Shown here piece after piece: positions 6,235-14,295 of a stretch of DNA of 14,295 nucleotides. How positions within the stretch are numbered: the stretch's first letter is position 1; every line of letters begins with the position of its first letter. The notes below the pieces were generated by a model. That model ran no database searches and was not told the DNA's origin. It was given only the letters and a program-made list of their open reading frames with translations. A program made the translations under genes and the position numbers. This DNA comes from CAZWUW01 sp964636895 (GTDB lineage Bacteria; Bacillota; Thermincolia; Thermincolales; CAZWUW01): positions 1 to 14,295 of the forward strand of contig CAZWUW010000072.1 of the NCBI GenBank assembly GCA_964636895.1, written 5' to 3'.

Positions 6235-7185
6235 ATGGATTTTCACCATATCCCCATCATGTTGGCAGAGATACTGGAACATTTGGGTTTGCGGCCCGGT
6301 GGCATCTATGTGGACTGCACATTAGGCGGCGGCGGTCATAGCAGCGAGATTGTCAAGCGAATTCAGCCTGGCGGCAGGTTAATTGGTATAGACCAGGACC
6401 CCGAAGCCCTGGTGGCGGCGGGGAAGAAGTTGACTGGGTACGCTGCCGGCGTTACTCTTGTACATAATAATTTTTATAGAGTCAAAGAGGTTTTGGCGGA
6501 ATTGGATATTCCTGCGGTGGACGGGTTTCTTTTTGACATTGGGGTTTCTTCCCACCAACTGGATGAAGCTGGTCGGGGCTTTAGCTATATGCAGGATGCA
6601 CCGCTGGACATGCGCATGAACCCGCAGGATAAAACCACTGCCGCCGATCTGGTGAACGGTCTAGCGGAAGTGGAGTTGACCCGGATTATCCGGGAATACG
6701 GTGAAGAACGTTGGGCCAAAAGGATTGCGGAATTTATTGGGCGGCAGCGGCAGATTAAACCTGTTGTAAGTACCGGCGAATTGGTAGCGGTTATAAAAAA
6801 GGCTATTCCGGCCGGGGCCAGGCGGGAAGGCCCGCACCCGGCCAAACGCACTTTTCAGGCCCTCAGGATTGCCGTAAATGACGAATTGAACCGGTTTGCC
6901 GGGGCGCTGAGGGATGCCGTAGACCTTTTGCAGCCGGGGGGGCGGGTGTGTGTGATTACCTTTCATTCCCTGGAGGACAGGATTGCCAAAGAAACTTTCC
7001 GGGAACTGGCCGGCAGGTGTATGTGTCCGCCGGAATTGCCGGTCTGTAGGTGTGAATATAAGCCGCGGGTAAAGGTGATTACTAATAAACCGATTATCCC
7101 AACGGCTGCCGAAATAGATGCTAATCCCCGGGCCAGGAGCGCCAAACTTCGGGTGGCCCAAAAGGTTAGCGGTTCTAAAATGTAA
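6235..7185 (+). CDS. rsmH: 16S rRNA (cytosine(1402)-N(4))-methyltransferase RsmH
   Basis: This is a 316-residue SAM-dependent methyltransferase (also called MraW), the usual length for Firmicutes. Visible motifs are DCTLGGGGHS (27-36, SAM-binding motif I), GIDQDPEAL (Asp53, Asp55), FDIGVSSHQLD (Asp101), the family signature HPAKRTFQALRI from His201, and FHSLEDR (243-249). It N4-methylates C1402 in the decoding centre of 16S rRNA, together with the 2'-O-methylase RsmI, and tunes start-codon selection and fidelity. The ATG has AAGGTGA (6221-6227) seven bases upstream. It stands between mraZ and ftsL, its standard place. Confidence 0.98.
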   Translation: MDFHHIPIMLAEILEHLGLRPGGIYVDCTLGGGGHSSEIVKRIQPGGRLIGIDQDPEALVAAGKKLTGYAAGVTLVHNNFYRVKEVLAELDIPAVDGFLFDIGVSSHQLDEAGRGFSYMQDAPLDMRMNPQDKTTAADLVNGLAEVELTRIIREYGEERWAKRIAEFIGRQRQIKPVVSTGELVAVIKKAIPAGARREGPHPAKRTFQALRIAVNDELNRFAGALRDAVDLLQPGGRVCVITFHSLEDRIAKETFRELAGRCMCPPELPVCRCEYKPRVKVITNKPIIPTAAEIDANPRARSAKLRVAQKVSGSKM

Positions 7186-7200
7186 AGAAGGTGAATAATT

Positions 7201-7725
7201 TTGATATTAGCGAGAGAACGGTCTGATTACCTTGAACAGCCGTTACACGTCAGGCGGTCGTCCGGAACTAAAAAAGTGATGCGGTTTAAAAACAGAACCA
7301 AGGTACTGTATGCCGGTATTTTTCTGGTAGCCTTTTTACTGGGGCTTGGGCTAACCTGGCGTTATGTGCAGGTGACTGCCACCGGTTATGAAATAGTGCG
7401 GATGAAAAAAGAGTTAAAGGTGGTAGTAGATCAGAATCAGGAATTGCAGATGCGTATTGAGAATTTGCAGTCTTTGCAGCGCATAGAAACAGTGGCTGTG
7501 GCGAAATTAGGCATGATAAAACCAGATGCTCAGGCCGGAGTCGAGTTCGTTGCTATTGAAGCAGATAAAGGCAGCACTACTTTGCCGGGTATGCCTGCTA
7601 ATAACGCCGCTTCGGCACAGGTTGGGAAAAACCAAGATTCAGCAAATATCATCAGAGCCTTTACGAATCTGGTGTCAGCCTGGACCGGGAAAGTTTCGGC
7701 GGCGGAGGCGAAAACGGTTAAATAG
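7201..7725 (+). CDS. ftsL: Cell division protein FtsL
   Basis: This 174-residue bitopic membrane protein has a basic cytoplasmic N-terminus (to about residue 34), one transmembrane helix at about 35-53 and a periplasm-side coiled coil at about 63-97 with a heptad-like pattern. An AVAKLGMIKP motif (99-108) follows, which is typical of FtsL/DivIC. FtsL forms a complex with DivIB/FtsQ and DivIC/FtsB and activates the septal FtsW-PBP synthase. Sequence similarity in this family is low; the call rests on topology and position between rsmH and the PBP gene. The TTG start has GAAGGTGA (7187-7194) six bases upstream. The C-terminus carries about 65 residues beyond the conserved motif, rich in Ala, Thr and Lys; Bacillus FtsL (about 117 residues) lacks this. 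Confidence 0.88.
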   Translation: MILARERSDYLEQPLHVRRSSGTKKVMRFKNRTKVLYAGIFLVAFLLGLGLTWRYVQVTATGYEIVRMKKELKVVVDQNQELQMRIENLQSLQRIETVAVAKLGMIKPDAQAGVEFVAIEADKGSTTLPGMPANNAASAQVGKNQDSANIIRAFTNLVSAWTGKVSAAEAKTVK

Positions 7726-7750
7726 GTAGCCACAAGGGGTTGACTTTAGA

Positions 7751-9877
7751 GTGAGCGCCACCAACATTGTAATCAGGAAACGGATAACCAAGCTCTTTTT
7801 AGTAGTGGGGGCTATTCTTTTTTTGCTTATCGCCAGGCTGGCCTGGATTCAATTTGTCCAGGGTGAAAAACTGCGCCAGATGGCTATTGACAACCGCATG
7901 GATGATGTGCCGGTGCCGGCTAGGCGGGGGACAATATATGACCGTAACGGCAAAGAGCTGGTGGTCAGTGTCAGCGCCGAATCTGTGATGGCTTTTCCGG
8001 CTGATGTGCGCAAAGGTGACCCGGAAAAAACTGCCCGGGAACTGGCGGCTATTCTTAATATGGATTATAATGAAATATACGGTAAAATTACTAAAAAGAA
8101 AAATGCAGTATGGATAAAAAGGAAGGTGGAATTAAGCAAGAGCAAGAAAATCAGGGAAAAAAACCTGCCGGGTATTGGGGTTTATGAAGAAAGCCAACGC
8201 ACATATCCTAACGGCAGTCTGGCGGCCCATGTGCTGGGTTATGTAGGCATTGATAATATTGGCCTGAATGGTATCGAAATGTCCATGAATAAAGAGCTCG
8301 AGGGTAAACCGGGCCGTATTGTCAGTGAAAAGGACGCCGCCGGCCGGGAAATACCCCAGGCCACGCATAAGTATATTGAACCGGTGCCGGGAAATTCGCT
8401 GGTGCTTACCATAGACGAGACTATCCAGTATTTTGTGGAACGGGAAATTGACAAGGTGATGGAAGAGCGCCGGCCCAAGGGTGTCTCTGTTATTGTTATG
8501 GAACCAAAGACCGGCGCTATTTTGGCGATGGCCAACCGGCCGATGTTTGACCCCAACAAATACAACGATTATCCCAGGGAAACATGGCGCAATAATGCTA
8601 TTTGGATGAACTATGAACCAGGTTCAACTTTCAAAATCATTACTTCGGCTGCTGCCTTGGAAGAAGGCGTAGTGAAGCCGGAAAGCAGGTTTTTTGACCC
8701 TGGTTTTATCATGGTGGCGGATCGGCGCATTAAGTGCTGGCGTTATCCCCGGACCCATGGTGCCCAGTCTTTTGAGGAAGTGGTGCAGAACTCCTGTAAC
8801 CCCGGTTTTGTGGAAGTTGGCCTTGACCTTGGTAAAGACAGGTTTTATAAATATATTAAAGCCTTTGGTTTTGGTGAAAAAACCGGGGTTCCGTTGGCCG
8901 GAGAATCTAAAGGGATTGTAATATCCGAGCAGGATGTCAAACCTATCAGCATTGCGACTATTTCTATCGGTCAATCTATTTCCGTAACGCCGATTCAGTT
9001 GATTAGCGCCGTGTCTGCCGTTGCTAACGGCGGTGAGTTAATGAAGCCGCAACTGGTCAGGGAAATCCGTAGTGCCGATAACACTATAGTGGAGGAGATT
9101 AAACCCGAAAGCCAAAAAGAGGTAATTTCCAAATCAACGGCCAAACAGTTAAACGGTATTTTGGAAAAAGTCATTAGTCAGGGTTCCGGGCGCGATGCCA
9201 TTGTTGAAGGCTATCGGATGGCTGGTAAGACCGGTACCGCACAAAAAGCCGGCCGGGGTGGTTATGCGCAGGGCAAATATATTTCATCATTTGCCGGGTT
9301 TGGTCCGGTTGATGACCCCAAAATTGCGGTGCTGATAGTTATCGATGAACCTCAGGGCGCTTATTATGGCGGGGTGATTGCTGCCCCGGTATTCCGGGAG
9401 TTGTCCCGCGATATCTTGCGGTATCTGAATGTGCCGCCTCAGGTCAGTGCGGAAGAGATAAAAAAAGATGATGGAAAAAAGGAAGCTATGGTGCCGGACC
9501 TAGTCAATGCTTCGCTTGATGAAGCGCGCAAGATATTGCGGGAGGTTGGGCTTGAGGCACGGGTGGAAGGGTCCGGTGCATGGGTCGTCAAACAGCTGCC
9601 CAAGGCCGGCGGAAGGGTAAAAACCGGTACTCAGGTGATTCTTTACGCCGCTCCGGAAACCAAAGAAGTTAAGAACGGGCAGGAGGTAACTATGCCGGAT
9701 GTGACTGGAATGACCATGCGTGAGGCCGGACGGCTCTTGGGTCGTCTTGGTTTAAGAATGGACCCGCAGGGGTCCGGGGTGGCAGTGAGCCAAAAGATTG
9801 CGCCAGGCATTAAAATAACAGCCGGTATGGCGGTGACGGTAGTTTTTGAGCCGCCTGCACCGGTTGCTGGGCCTTGA
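7751..9877 (+). CDS. pbpB/spoVD: Class B penicillin-binding protein (SpoVD/PBP2B type) with two PASTA domains
   Basis: This 708-residue transpeptidase has one N-terminal membrane anchor (about 15-35), then a PBP dimerisation domain starting at RGTIYDRNG (59-67), the penicillin-binding domain, and two C-terminal PASTA domains (about 580-635 and 646-704). The three active-site motifs are intact: STFK with catalytic Ser292, SCN at 348-350, and KTGT at 493-496. There is no glycosyltransferase domain, so it must work with an SEDS polymerase (FtsW or SpoVE), which is not in the window. It cross-links septal or spore-cortex peptidoglycan outside the membrane. Two PASTA domains and a length near 716 resemble Bacillus PBP2B; SpoVD has one PASTA domain and about 646 residues. 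Many Clostridia carry a single such gene here, annotated SpoVD, so the division versus sporulation role stays open. The GTG start has AAGGGG 11 bases upstream, a rather long spacing. Confidence 0.95.
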   Translation: MSATNIVIRKRITKLFLVVGAILFLLIARLAWIQFVQGEKLRQMAIDNRMDDVPVPARRGTIYDRNGKELVVSVSAESVMAFPADVRKGDPEKTARELAAILNMDYNEIYGKITKKKNAVWIKRKVELSKSKKIREKNLPGIGVYEESQRTYPNGSLAAHVLGYVGIDNIGLNGIEMSMNKELEGKPGRIVSEKDAAGREIPQATHKYIEPVPGNSLVLTIDETIQYFVEREIDKVMEERRPKGVSVIVMEPKTGAILAMANRPMFDPNKYNDYPRETWRNNAIWMNYEPGSTFKIITSAAALEEGVVKPESRFFDPGFIMVADRRIKCWRYPRTHGAQSFEEVVQNSCNPGFVEVGLDLGKDRFYKYIKAFGFGEKTGVPLAGESKGIVISEQDVKPISIATISIGQSISVTPIQLISAVSAVANGGELMKPQLVREIRSADNTIVEEIKPESQKEVISKSTAKQLNGILEKVISQGSGRDAIVEGYRMAGKTGTAQKAGRGGYAQGKYISSFAGFGPVDDPKIAVLIVIDEPQGAYYGGVIAAPVFRELSRDILRYLNVPPQVSAEEIKKDDGKKEAMVPDLVNASLDEARKILREVGLEARVEGSGAWVVKQLPKAGGRVKTGTQVILYAAPETKEVKNGQEVTMPDVTGMTMREAGRLLGRLGLRMDPQGSGVAVSQKIAPGIKITAGMAVTVVFEPPAPVAGP

Positions 9878-9890
9878 TTTTCGCGGGGTT

Positions 9891-9918
9891 GGGTTGGAAC
9901 TGTGTTCCGATCCAACTC
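9891..9918 (+). other. Hairpin in the gap between the PBP gene and murE (possible weak terminator or processing site)
   Basis: The 149-base gap 9878-10026 has no convincing gene. Bases 9891-9898 (GGGTTGGA) pair with 9911-9918 (TCCAACTC), with one G-T wobble, leaving a 12-base loop. A competing inner stem GGAAC/GTTCC (9896-9900 with 9904-9908) is also possible. Only a weak T-rich tract follows (TCTTTGTT), so it is not a standard Rho-independent terminator. It may reduce read-through or act at the RNA level. Confidence 0.4.
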
Positions 9919-9980
9919 GTCTTTGTTAATTGGAGGCATAAACTAAGGGCCGGTGGTCAATACTAAAGTCAGGAAATACT

Positions 9981-9989
9981 TGGCATAAT
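9981..9989 (+). promoter_or_regulatory. Weak promoter candidate before murE (extended -10 only)
   Basis: TGG-CATAAT gives an extended -10 with 5 of 6 matches in the hexamer, but no recognisable -35 lies 16-18 bases upstream. Together with the hairpin at 9891-9918 it could allow separate transcription of murE and later genes. Confidence 0.25.
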
Positions 9990-10026
9990 TACCATCATTC
10001 ATCAACAAAACTAGGGGGGCGGTGTG

Positions 10027-11526
10027 GTGAAAAAACTTGATGCATTGTTAAAAACTCTGGCGGTACAGGTTGTTAAAGGGGACGCCAAAGGCATTGCTAT
10101 CGCCGGAATTGCCTATGATTCCCGAAAAGTTGAGCCGGGTTACGTATTTATTTGTATTGAAGGATATAAGACCGACGGTCACAACTATGTCGATAGCGCT
10201 ATCGAAATGGGCGCGGTAGCGGTTGTTGCCCAAAAAGAAGTGCTGGTACCGGCCGGTGTGCCGTTAATACTGGCGGATAATACCCGCACTGCGCTGGCTT
10301 TATTGAGTGCGGCATTTTATGATTTTCCCAGTCGCGCCCTGACCATGATCGGTGTTACCGGCACTAATGGCAAGACCACGACCACGCATTTAATTGAGGC
10401 AATCCTGGCGGAGAATGGTTATAAAACAGGGCTTATAGGTACTAATAAGAATAAAATCGGTGAGCGGGAACTGGCGGTGACCAATACAACGCCTGAATCC
10501 CTGGATTTACAGCGATTGCTGGCAGAGATGAGGGCTGCCGGGGTAAGTCATGTAGTGATGGAAGTTTCGTCCCATGCCTTAGAGTTGGCTCGTGTTGCCG
10601 GGGTGGAGTATGATCTGGCAATATTTACCAACATTACCCAGGACCACTTGGATTTTCACGGTACCATGGATAATTATCTGGCCGCCAAGATTAAATTGTT
10701 TGCCGGCCTTGGAAAAAATACTGGTAAAAAACATCCTAAATATGGCATAATAAATGTTGATGACCCGCAAGCAGGCAAAATAATTGCTCAAACGACAGGA
10801 AATGTACTTACTTATGGGATAAATAATCCAGCTGCTGTGCGGGCCGGCAGGATTGACCTGCGGGCAGATGGGGTTGCTTTTGCAGTTGTAACACCGCAGG
10901 GAGAAATGCAGCTGGCGCTTCATATCACCGGTCTGTTCAATGTCGCTAATGCGCTGGCCGCGATTGCGGCGGCGGGGGTGCTGGGGTTGTCTTTAACTTC
11001 GGTCAAAACTGCGCTGGAGCAAATTACGGGTGTTGCCGGCCGGTTGGAAAAGGTTGTCGCCGGTCAGGAATTTGCTGTGTTGGTGGATTACGCCCATACG
11101 CCCGACAGCCTGGAAAACCTGTTAAAAGCTGCCCGGGAGTTCACAAAGGGCCGGATTATTACTGTTTTTGGCTGCGGCGGTGATCGTGACCGCACCAAAC
11201 GGCCGGTTATGGGCGCTGTTGCCGCCCGGCTTAGTGATTATACGGTGTTAACTTCCGACAACCCGCGTAGTGAAGAACCGCACGCTATTCTGGCAGATAT
11301 TGAAGCCGGGGCGCAACCTTTAATTGGCAAAGATAAATATTGTGTTATTACCGATCGCCGGGAGGCTATCGGGTATGCCCTGCGCCTTGCCCAACCGCAG
11401 GATGTGGTGCTTATTGCCGGCAAAGGCCATGAAACTTACCAGATTATCGGTGATAAAGTGCTGCCTTTTGATGACCGGGTAACAGTCCGGGAATTATTGC
11501 ATCAGATGAAGACTGGTGCGGTGTAA
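10027..11526 (+). CDS. murE: UDP-N-acetylmuramoyl-L-alanyl-D-glutamate--2,6-diaminopimelate ligase MurE
   Basis: This is a 499-residue cytoplasmic Mur ligase (Bacillus MurE is about 494). Visible are the ATP-binding loop GTNGKTT (112-118, Lys116), the NITQDHLDFHG segment, Lys221 in LAAK (position of the carbamylated Lys), YAHTPDSLENLL (His357), GCGGDRDRTKRP from 382, DNPR at 411-414 and GKGHE at 465-469. The DNPRxEEP form is the mark of meso-diaminopimelate-adding enzymes, so the wall is predicted to be DAP type. It adds the third residue of the stem peptide using ATP. Two adjacent GTG codons (10024, 10027) follow AGGGGGG (10013-10019); I prefer 10027 for its seven-base spacing and because MKKLDALL fits the family start. 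It is followed by murF after 13 bases. Confidence 0.97.
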   Translation: MKKLDALLKTLAVQVVKGDAKGIAIAGIAYDSRKVEPGYVFICIEGYKTDGHNYVDSAIEMGAVAVVAQKEVLVPAGVPLILADNTRTALALLSAAFYDFPSRALTMIGVTGTNGKTTTTHLIEAILAENGYKTGLIGTNKNKIGERELAVTNTTPESLDLQRLLAEMRAAGVSHVVMEVSSHALELARVAGVEYDLAIFTNITQDHLDFHGTMDNYLAAKIKLFAGLGKNTGKKHPKYGIINVDDPQAGKIIAQTTGNVLTYGINNPAAVRAGRIDLRADGVAFAVVTPQGEMQLALHITGLFNVANALAAIAAAGVLGLSLTSVKTALEQITGVAGRLEKVVAGQEFAVLVDYAHTPDSLENLLKAAREFTKGRIITVFGCGGDRDRTKRPVMGAVAARLSDYTVLTSDNPRSEEPHAILADIEAGAQPLIGKDKYCVITDRREAIGYALRLAQPQDVVLIAGKGHETYQIIGDKVLPFDDRVTVRELLHQMKTGAV

Positions 11527-11539
11527 AGGGGTTACGCTG

Positions 11540-12934
11540 ATGAAGAATTTGAGCATCGGGGAAATAGCCCGCGCCATTGCTGCCCGGGTTATCGGGGCAG
11601 GGCCGGACGTATATTGCCGGCAGGTTTCCACAGACACCCGGCAAATTGCCCCCGGGGATCTGTTTGTTGCTTTGGTGGGAGAGCGGTTTGATGCCCATGA
11701 TTTTCTGCCGCAGGCGGTGGCTAACGGCGCAGCCGCGTTGGTAGCATGCCGGGTGCCGGGTAGCGATCCGGCGGCGGGGTCGGATTTAGGCGTGCCTGTG
11801 CTGCTGGTGGACGATACTCTTACAGCTTTACAGCAGCTTGGTGCTTATAACCGGCAGCAGTTTAGCCTGCCGGTGGTGGCAGTCACCGGCAGCAACGGCA
11901 AGACTACTACCAAGGATTTAATTGCGTCTGTGCTGGCCACGCGGTATAAAACATTAAAAACGGCCGGCAATCTCAATAATCATATTGGGCTGCCGCTTAC
12001 GCTTTTAACGTTGGACGAGACTTATGGCGCGGCTGTGTTAGAGATGGGCATGCGGGGCCTGGGGGAAATTGACCTGTTGGCAAGCCTGGCCAGACCCAAC
12101 GTGGCTGTGATTACCAATATTGGAGAAGCTCATTTGGAGCGACTTGGCTCTATTGAAAATATTGCCCAGGCCAAATCAGAGATATTAAATCACCTGGATC
12201 CCCACGGCTGCGCTGTTTTGAACGGTGATGACCCGCGGGTGCGGGCAGTTGCCGGGAAATACAAGGGACGGAAACTCTTTTATGGTTTGGCTGAAGGAAA
12301 TGACATTAAAGCCGGCGGGATAACATCCGTTGAGGGTAAGGCCACGGCTTTTACCGTACAATATCAGGATATGCAGGCCATCATCAGGCTGCCGATACCG
12401 GGGCGGCATAATGTGCTGAATGCCCTGGCGGCTGTGGGGGTGGGCCTGGTTACCGGCCTTTCCATGGTTGAGATAGCTGGCGGATTGGCCGCGCCGGAAC
12501 TCACCGCCATGCGATTGGAGATATTACAGACTGGAAAATATAAAGTAATTAACGATGCGTATAATGCAAATCCGGCTGCTGTCAAAGCGGCATTGGCGGT
12601 TTTGGCCGAGCAGGCCGGCAGTTGCCGCCGGGTAGCGGTACTTGGCAATATGTTTGAGCTGGGGGTGCGGGCTGAGTCCGGCCACCGGGAAATAGGGGCG
12701 GCAGCATTTGCGGACGGAGTGGAATTATTGGTAACAGTCGGCGACCTGGCAGAATATATTGCCGAAGAAGCAATTGTCAAAGGTATGAGCACTGCTCAGG
12801 TTTTTCGCTGCAAAGATAACAGTCAGGCTATAGATGTGCTGCATTCCAGTCTTAAGGCCGGTGATGTGGTGCTGGTGAAAGGGTCCCGGGGGATGAGGAT
12901 GGAAGAAATCGTGCGGGATATAACCCGGAGTTAG
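11540..12934 (+). CDS. murF: UDP-N-acetylmuramoyl-tripeptide--D-alanyl-D-alanine ligase MurF
   Basis: This is a 464-residue cytoplasmic Mur ligase (usual length about 450-460). The ATP loop TGSNGKTTT has Lys121. Further motifs in order are NLNNHIGLPLTLL, EMGMRGLGEI, ITNIGEAHLERLGS, the AKSEI segment (Lys position of the carbamate), NDAYNANP (338-345) and KGSRGMRMEEIV near the C-terminus. The NLNNxxGxP and DAYNANP motifs are specific for MurF among the Mur ligases. It joins D-Ala-D-Ala to the UDP-MurNAc-tripeptide to complete the pentapeptide precursor. The ATG at 11540 is chosen because AAGGGG (11526-11531) sits eight bases upstream; an in-frame GTG at 11516 overlaps murE and adds nothing recognisable. 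The next gene, mraY, uses its product. Confidence 0.97.
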   Translation: MKNLSIGEIARAIAARVIGAGPDVYCRQVSTDTRQIAPGDLFVALVGERFDAHDFLPQAVANGAAALVACRVPGSDPAAGSDLGVPVLLVDDTLTALQQLGAYNRQQFSLPVVAVTGSNGKTTTKDLIASVLATRYKTLKTAGNLNNHIGLPLTLLTLDETYGAAVLEMGMRGLGEIDLLASLARPNVAVITNIGEAHLERLGSIENIAQAKSEILNHLDPHGCAVLNGDDPRVRAVAGKYKGRKLFYGLAEGNDIKAGGITSVEGKATAFTVQYQDMQAIIRLPIPGRHNVLNALAAVGVGLVTGLSMVEIAGGLAAPELTAMRLEILQTGKYKVINDAYNANPAAVKAALAVLAEQAGSCRRVAVLGNMFELGVRAESGHREIGAAAFADGVELLVTVGDLAEYIAEEAIVKGMSTAQVFRCKDNSQAIDVLHSSLKAGDVVLVKGSRGMRMEEIVRDITRS

Positions 12935-12956
12935 GGTTTTTGAGGGGGAGAAACAC

Positions 12957-13928
12957 TTGCAGCAAGTCATTTACGCCTTTGGGCTGGCTTTGGCAGTAAG
13001 TCTTTTAAGTGGGCCGCTGCTGATTCCGGCTTTACATAAATTAAAATTTGGTCAGTATATCAGGTCTGACGGGCCACAGAGTCATCTGCAGAAGGCGGGC
13101 ACGCCTACCATGGGGGGGGTGCTTTTCCTGGTGGGCATTACTGTGGCTACCCTGGCTTTTGGGGAGAAATCCGCGCATGTGCTGGTGGTGCTGGTTGTTA
13201 CTCTGGGCTTTGGATTGATTGGTTTTGCCGATGACTTTATTAAAGCTGTTTTGAAAAGGCCGCTGGGCCTGCGGGCCCGGGAGAAGCTGGCGGCCCAGTT
13301 TCTGCTGGCCGGTATGCTGGTGGTTACGGCGGTATTTGTCTTACAGCGGGGCAGCCTGCTGGTTGTACCTTTTGCCGGTTGGACAATTGACCCGGGGATA
13401 GTATTATATACATTATTTGCTACTTTTGTTGTGGTCGGTACGGTTAATGCCGTTAACATCACCGACGGATTGGACGGGCTGGCCGGTGGGGTCACGGTTT
13501 TTGCGGGCCTTGCTTATGTAATGATAAGCTTAATGATGGCTGAACCGGTAGGGGGGATTGCGGTTTTTGCCGCGGCGCTGGTGGGTGGATGTATCGGTTT
13601 TTTGCGATACAATGTACATCCGGCCAAGGTGTTTATGGGCGACACCGGGTCTTTGGCCCTGGGCGGGGCAATAGCCGCTATGGCCGTGGTCACCCGGACT
13701 GAGCTTTTTATACCGGTGATTGGCGGTATTTATACTATTGAGATATTATCCGTAATAATACAGGTTATTTCTTTTCGTCTGACGGGCAAAAGGGTTTTTC
13801 GGATGAGCCCGCTGCATCATCATTTTGAACTTTCGGGATGGCAGGAGACCAAGGTTGTCCGGGTTTTTTGGCTCTTTGCCATGGGACTCGCCGTGGCGGG
13901 TGTGCTAGGGATGCGAAATATCGGTTAG
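12957..13928 (+). CDS. mraY: Phospho-N-acetylmuramoyl-pentapeptide-transferase MraY
   Basis: This polytopic membrane enzyme has 323 residues (Bacillus MraY is about 324) and about ten hydrophobic helices. It transfers phospho-MurNAc-pentapeptide from UDP to undecaprenyl phosphate, making lipid I at the cytoplasmic face. Conserved motifs are TPTMGG near the N-terminus, FADDFIK with the Asp92-Asp93 pair, NITDGLDGLAGG (Asn167, Asp170, Asp173), GDTGS with Asp229, and the HHHFE histidine triplet (287-289). All catalytic and Mg-binding positions known to me are intact. The TTG start has a GGGGGAG purine tract six bases upstream. A G8 run at 13112-13119 encodes part of the conserved TMGG segment and is in frame. 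It lies 22 bases after murF and 19 before murD. Confidence 0.98.
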   Translation: MQQVIYAFGLALAVSLLSGPLLIPALHKLKFGQYIRSDGPQSHLQKAGTPTMGGVLFLVGITVATLAFGEKSAHVLVVLVVTLGFGLIGFADDFIKAVLKRPLGLRAREKLAAQFLLAGMLVVTAVFVLQRGSLLVVPFAGWTIDPGIVLYTLFATFVVVGTVNAVNITDGLDGLAGGVTVFAGLAYVMISLMMAEPVGGIAVFAAALVGGCIGFLRYNVHPAKVFMGDTGSLALGGAIAAMAVVTRTELFIPVIGGIYTIEILSVIIQVISFRLTGKRVFRMSPLHHHFELSGWQETKVVRVFWLFAMGLAVAGVLGMRNIG

Positions 13929-13947
13929 AAAGCAGGGTAAGTCGGCT

Positions 13948-14295
13948 ATGGATTTGCGGCATAAAAAAGTATTGGTTATAGGCATTGCCAGGAGTGGTAT
14001 GGCAGTAGCCAGGTTTCTGGTAGCCAGGGGAGCCGTGGTGACGCTAACGGACAGCAAACCTGTGGAGCTGTTACAGGAAACATTGCGGGAATTGCCGGCA
14101 GGACAGATTGAAGTAGTGGCAGGTGCGTATCCGGAGGTTACCGGGGCAAGATTTGACCTGCTAGTAGTCAGCCCCGGTGTACCGCTTACCGTACCGCCGG
14201 TGCAGCAGGCGCTGCACCAGCGGGTGCCGGTGTTGAGTGAATTGGAGCTGGCCTACCGGTTTGCGGTTAGTCCTATGGTGGCTATCACCGGTACC
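13948..14295 (+). CDS. murD: UDP-N-acetylmuramoylalanine--D-glutamate ligase MurD, 3' partial
   Basis: The first 116 residues are visible; the frame runs off the window end. The N-terminal nucleotide-binding domain shows VLVIGIARSGMAVARFL near the start, then LTDSKP, LLVVSPGVP and a final AITGT, which is the beginning of the Mur ligase ATP loop (expected GTNGKTT). MurD adds D-glutamate to UDP-MurNAc-L-alanine, the step before MurE. A full protein would have about 450 residues. The ATG at 13948 has only a weak AGGG ten bases upstream. The gene follows mraY by 19 bases, its canonical place. Confidence 0.95.
   Translation, partial: MDLRHKKVLVIGIARSGMAVARFLVARGAVVTLTDSKPVELLQETLRELPAGQIEVVAGAYPEVTGARFDLLVVSPGVPLTVPPVQQALHQRVPVLSELELAYRFAVSPMVAITGT

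Noticed and set aside
9953..9988. Mini ORF starting GTG in the PBP-murE gap
   Set aside because: Only 12 codons, with the nearest Shine-Dalgarno-like GGAGG 16 bases away; no reason to think it is translated.

Overview
The window reads as chromosomal DNA of a low-to-mid GC, spore-forming type Firmicute of the class Clostridia (Desulfotomaculum/Pelotomaculum-like Peptococcaceae is my best guess, from gene order, protein character and roughly half GC by eye). All convincing genes are on the + strand. Non-ATG starts are very common: TTG or GTG for at least seven of the twelve genes. I see no tRNA, rRNA, CRISPR array, insertion sequence or phage gene.

Left part (1-4502): four closely spaced genes that probably form one operon. 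They encode a MetE-like zinc methyltransferase (5' end cut off by the window), a RavA-type MoxR AAA+ ATPase, a ViaA-like von Willebrand A protein with an intact MIDAS motif, and a PHP-family phosphoesterase of the histidinol-phosphatase type. The ATPase/VWA pair is the least understood system here.

Middle part (4503-5772): a YdjM-type membrane protein gene with its own strong-looking extended -10 promoter (4510-4537) and a Rho-independent terminator (5588-5616), so it looks monocistronic. The 201-base gap that follows is the control region of the division cluster. It holds a promoter candidate (5615-5643), three GTGG-headed decamers in perfect 10-bp register that match the expected form of MraZ operator boxes (5699-5728), and a possible 23-codon leader ORF.

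Right part (5773-14295): the classical division and cell wall (dcw) cluster in canonical order mraZ, rsmH (mraW), ftsL, class B PBP (SpoVD/PBP2B type), murE, murF, mraY and murD (3' end cut off by the window). The Mur enzymes build UDP-MurNAc-pentapeptide in the cytoplasm, and the DNPR motif of MurE indicates a meso-diaminopimelate wall. MraY moves the product onto undecaprenyl phosphate, and FtsL and the PBP act at the septum. MraZ is the likely regulator and RsmH methylates 16S rRNA. A 149-base gap between the PBP and murE holds a hairpin and a weak promoter candidate, which may split the cluster into two transcription units.

The dcw genes are ordinary and intact. The points most worth a second look are the RavA/ViaA-like pair with its neighbours, the MraZ box array and the two regulatory gaps.
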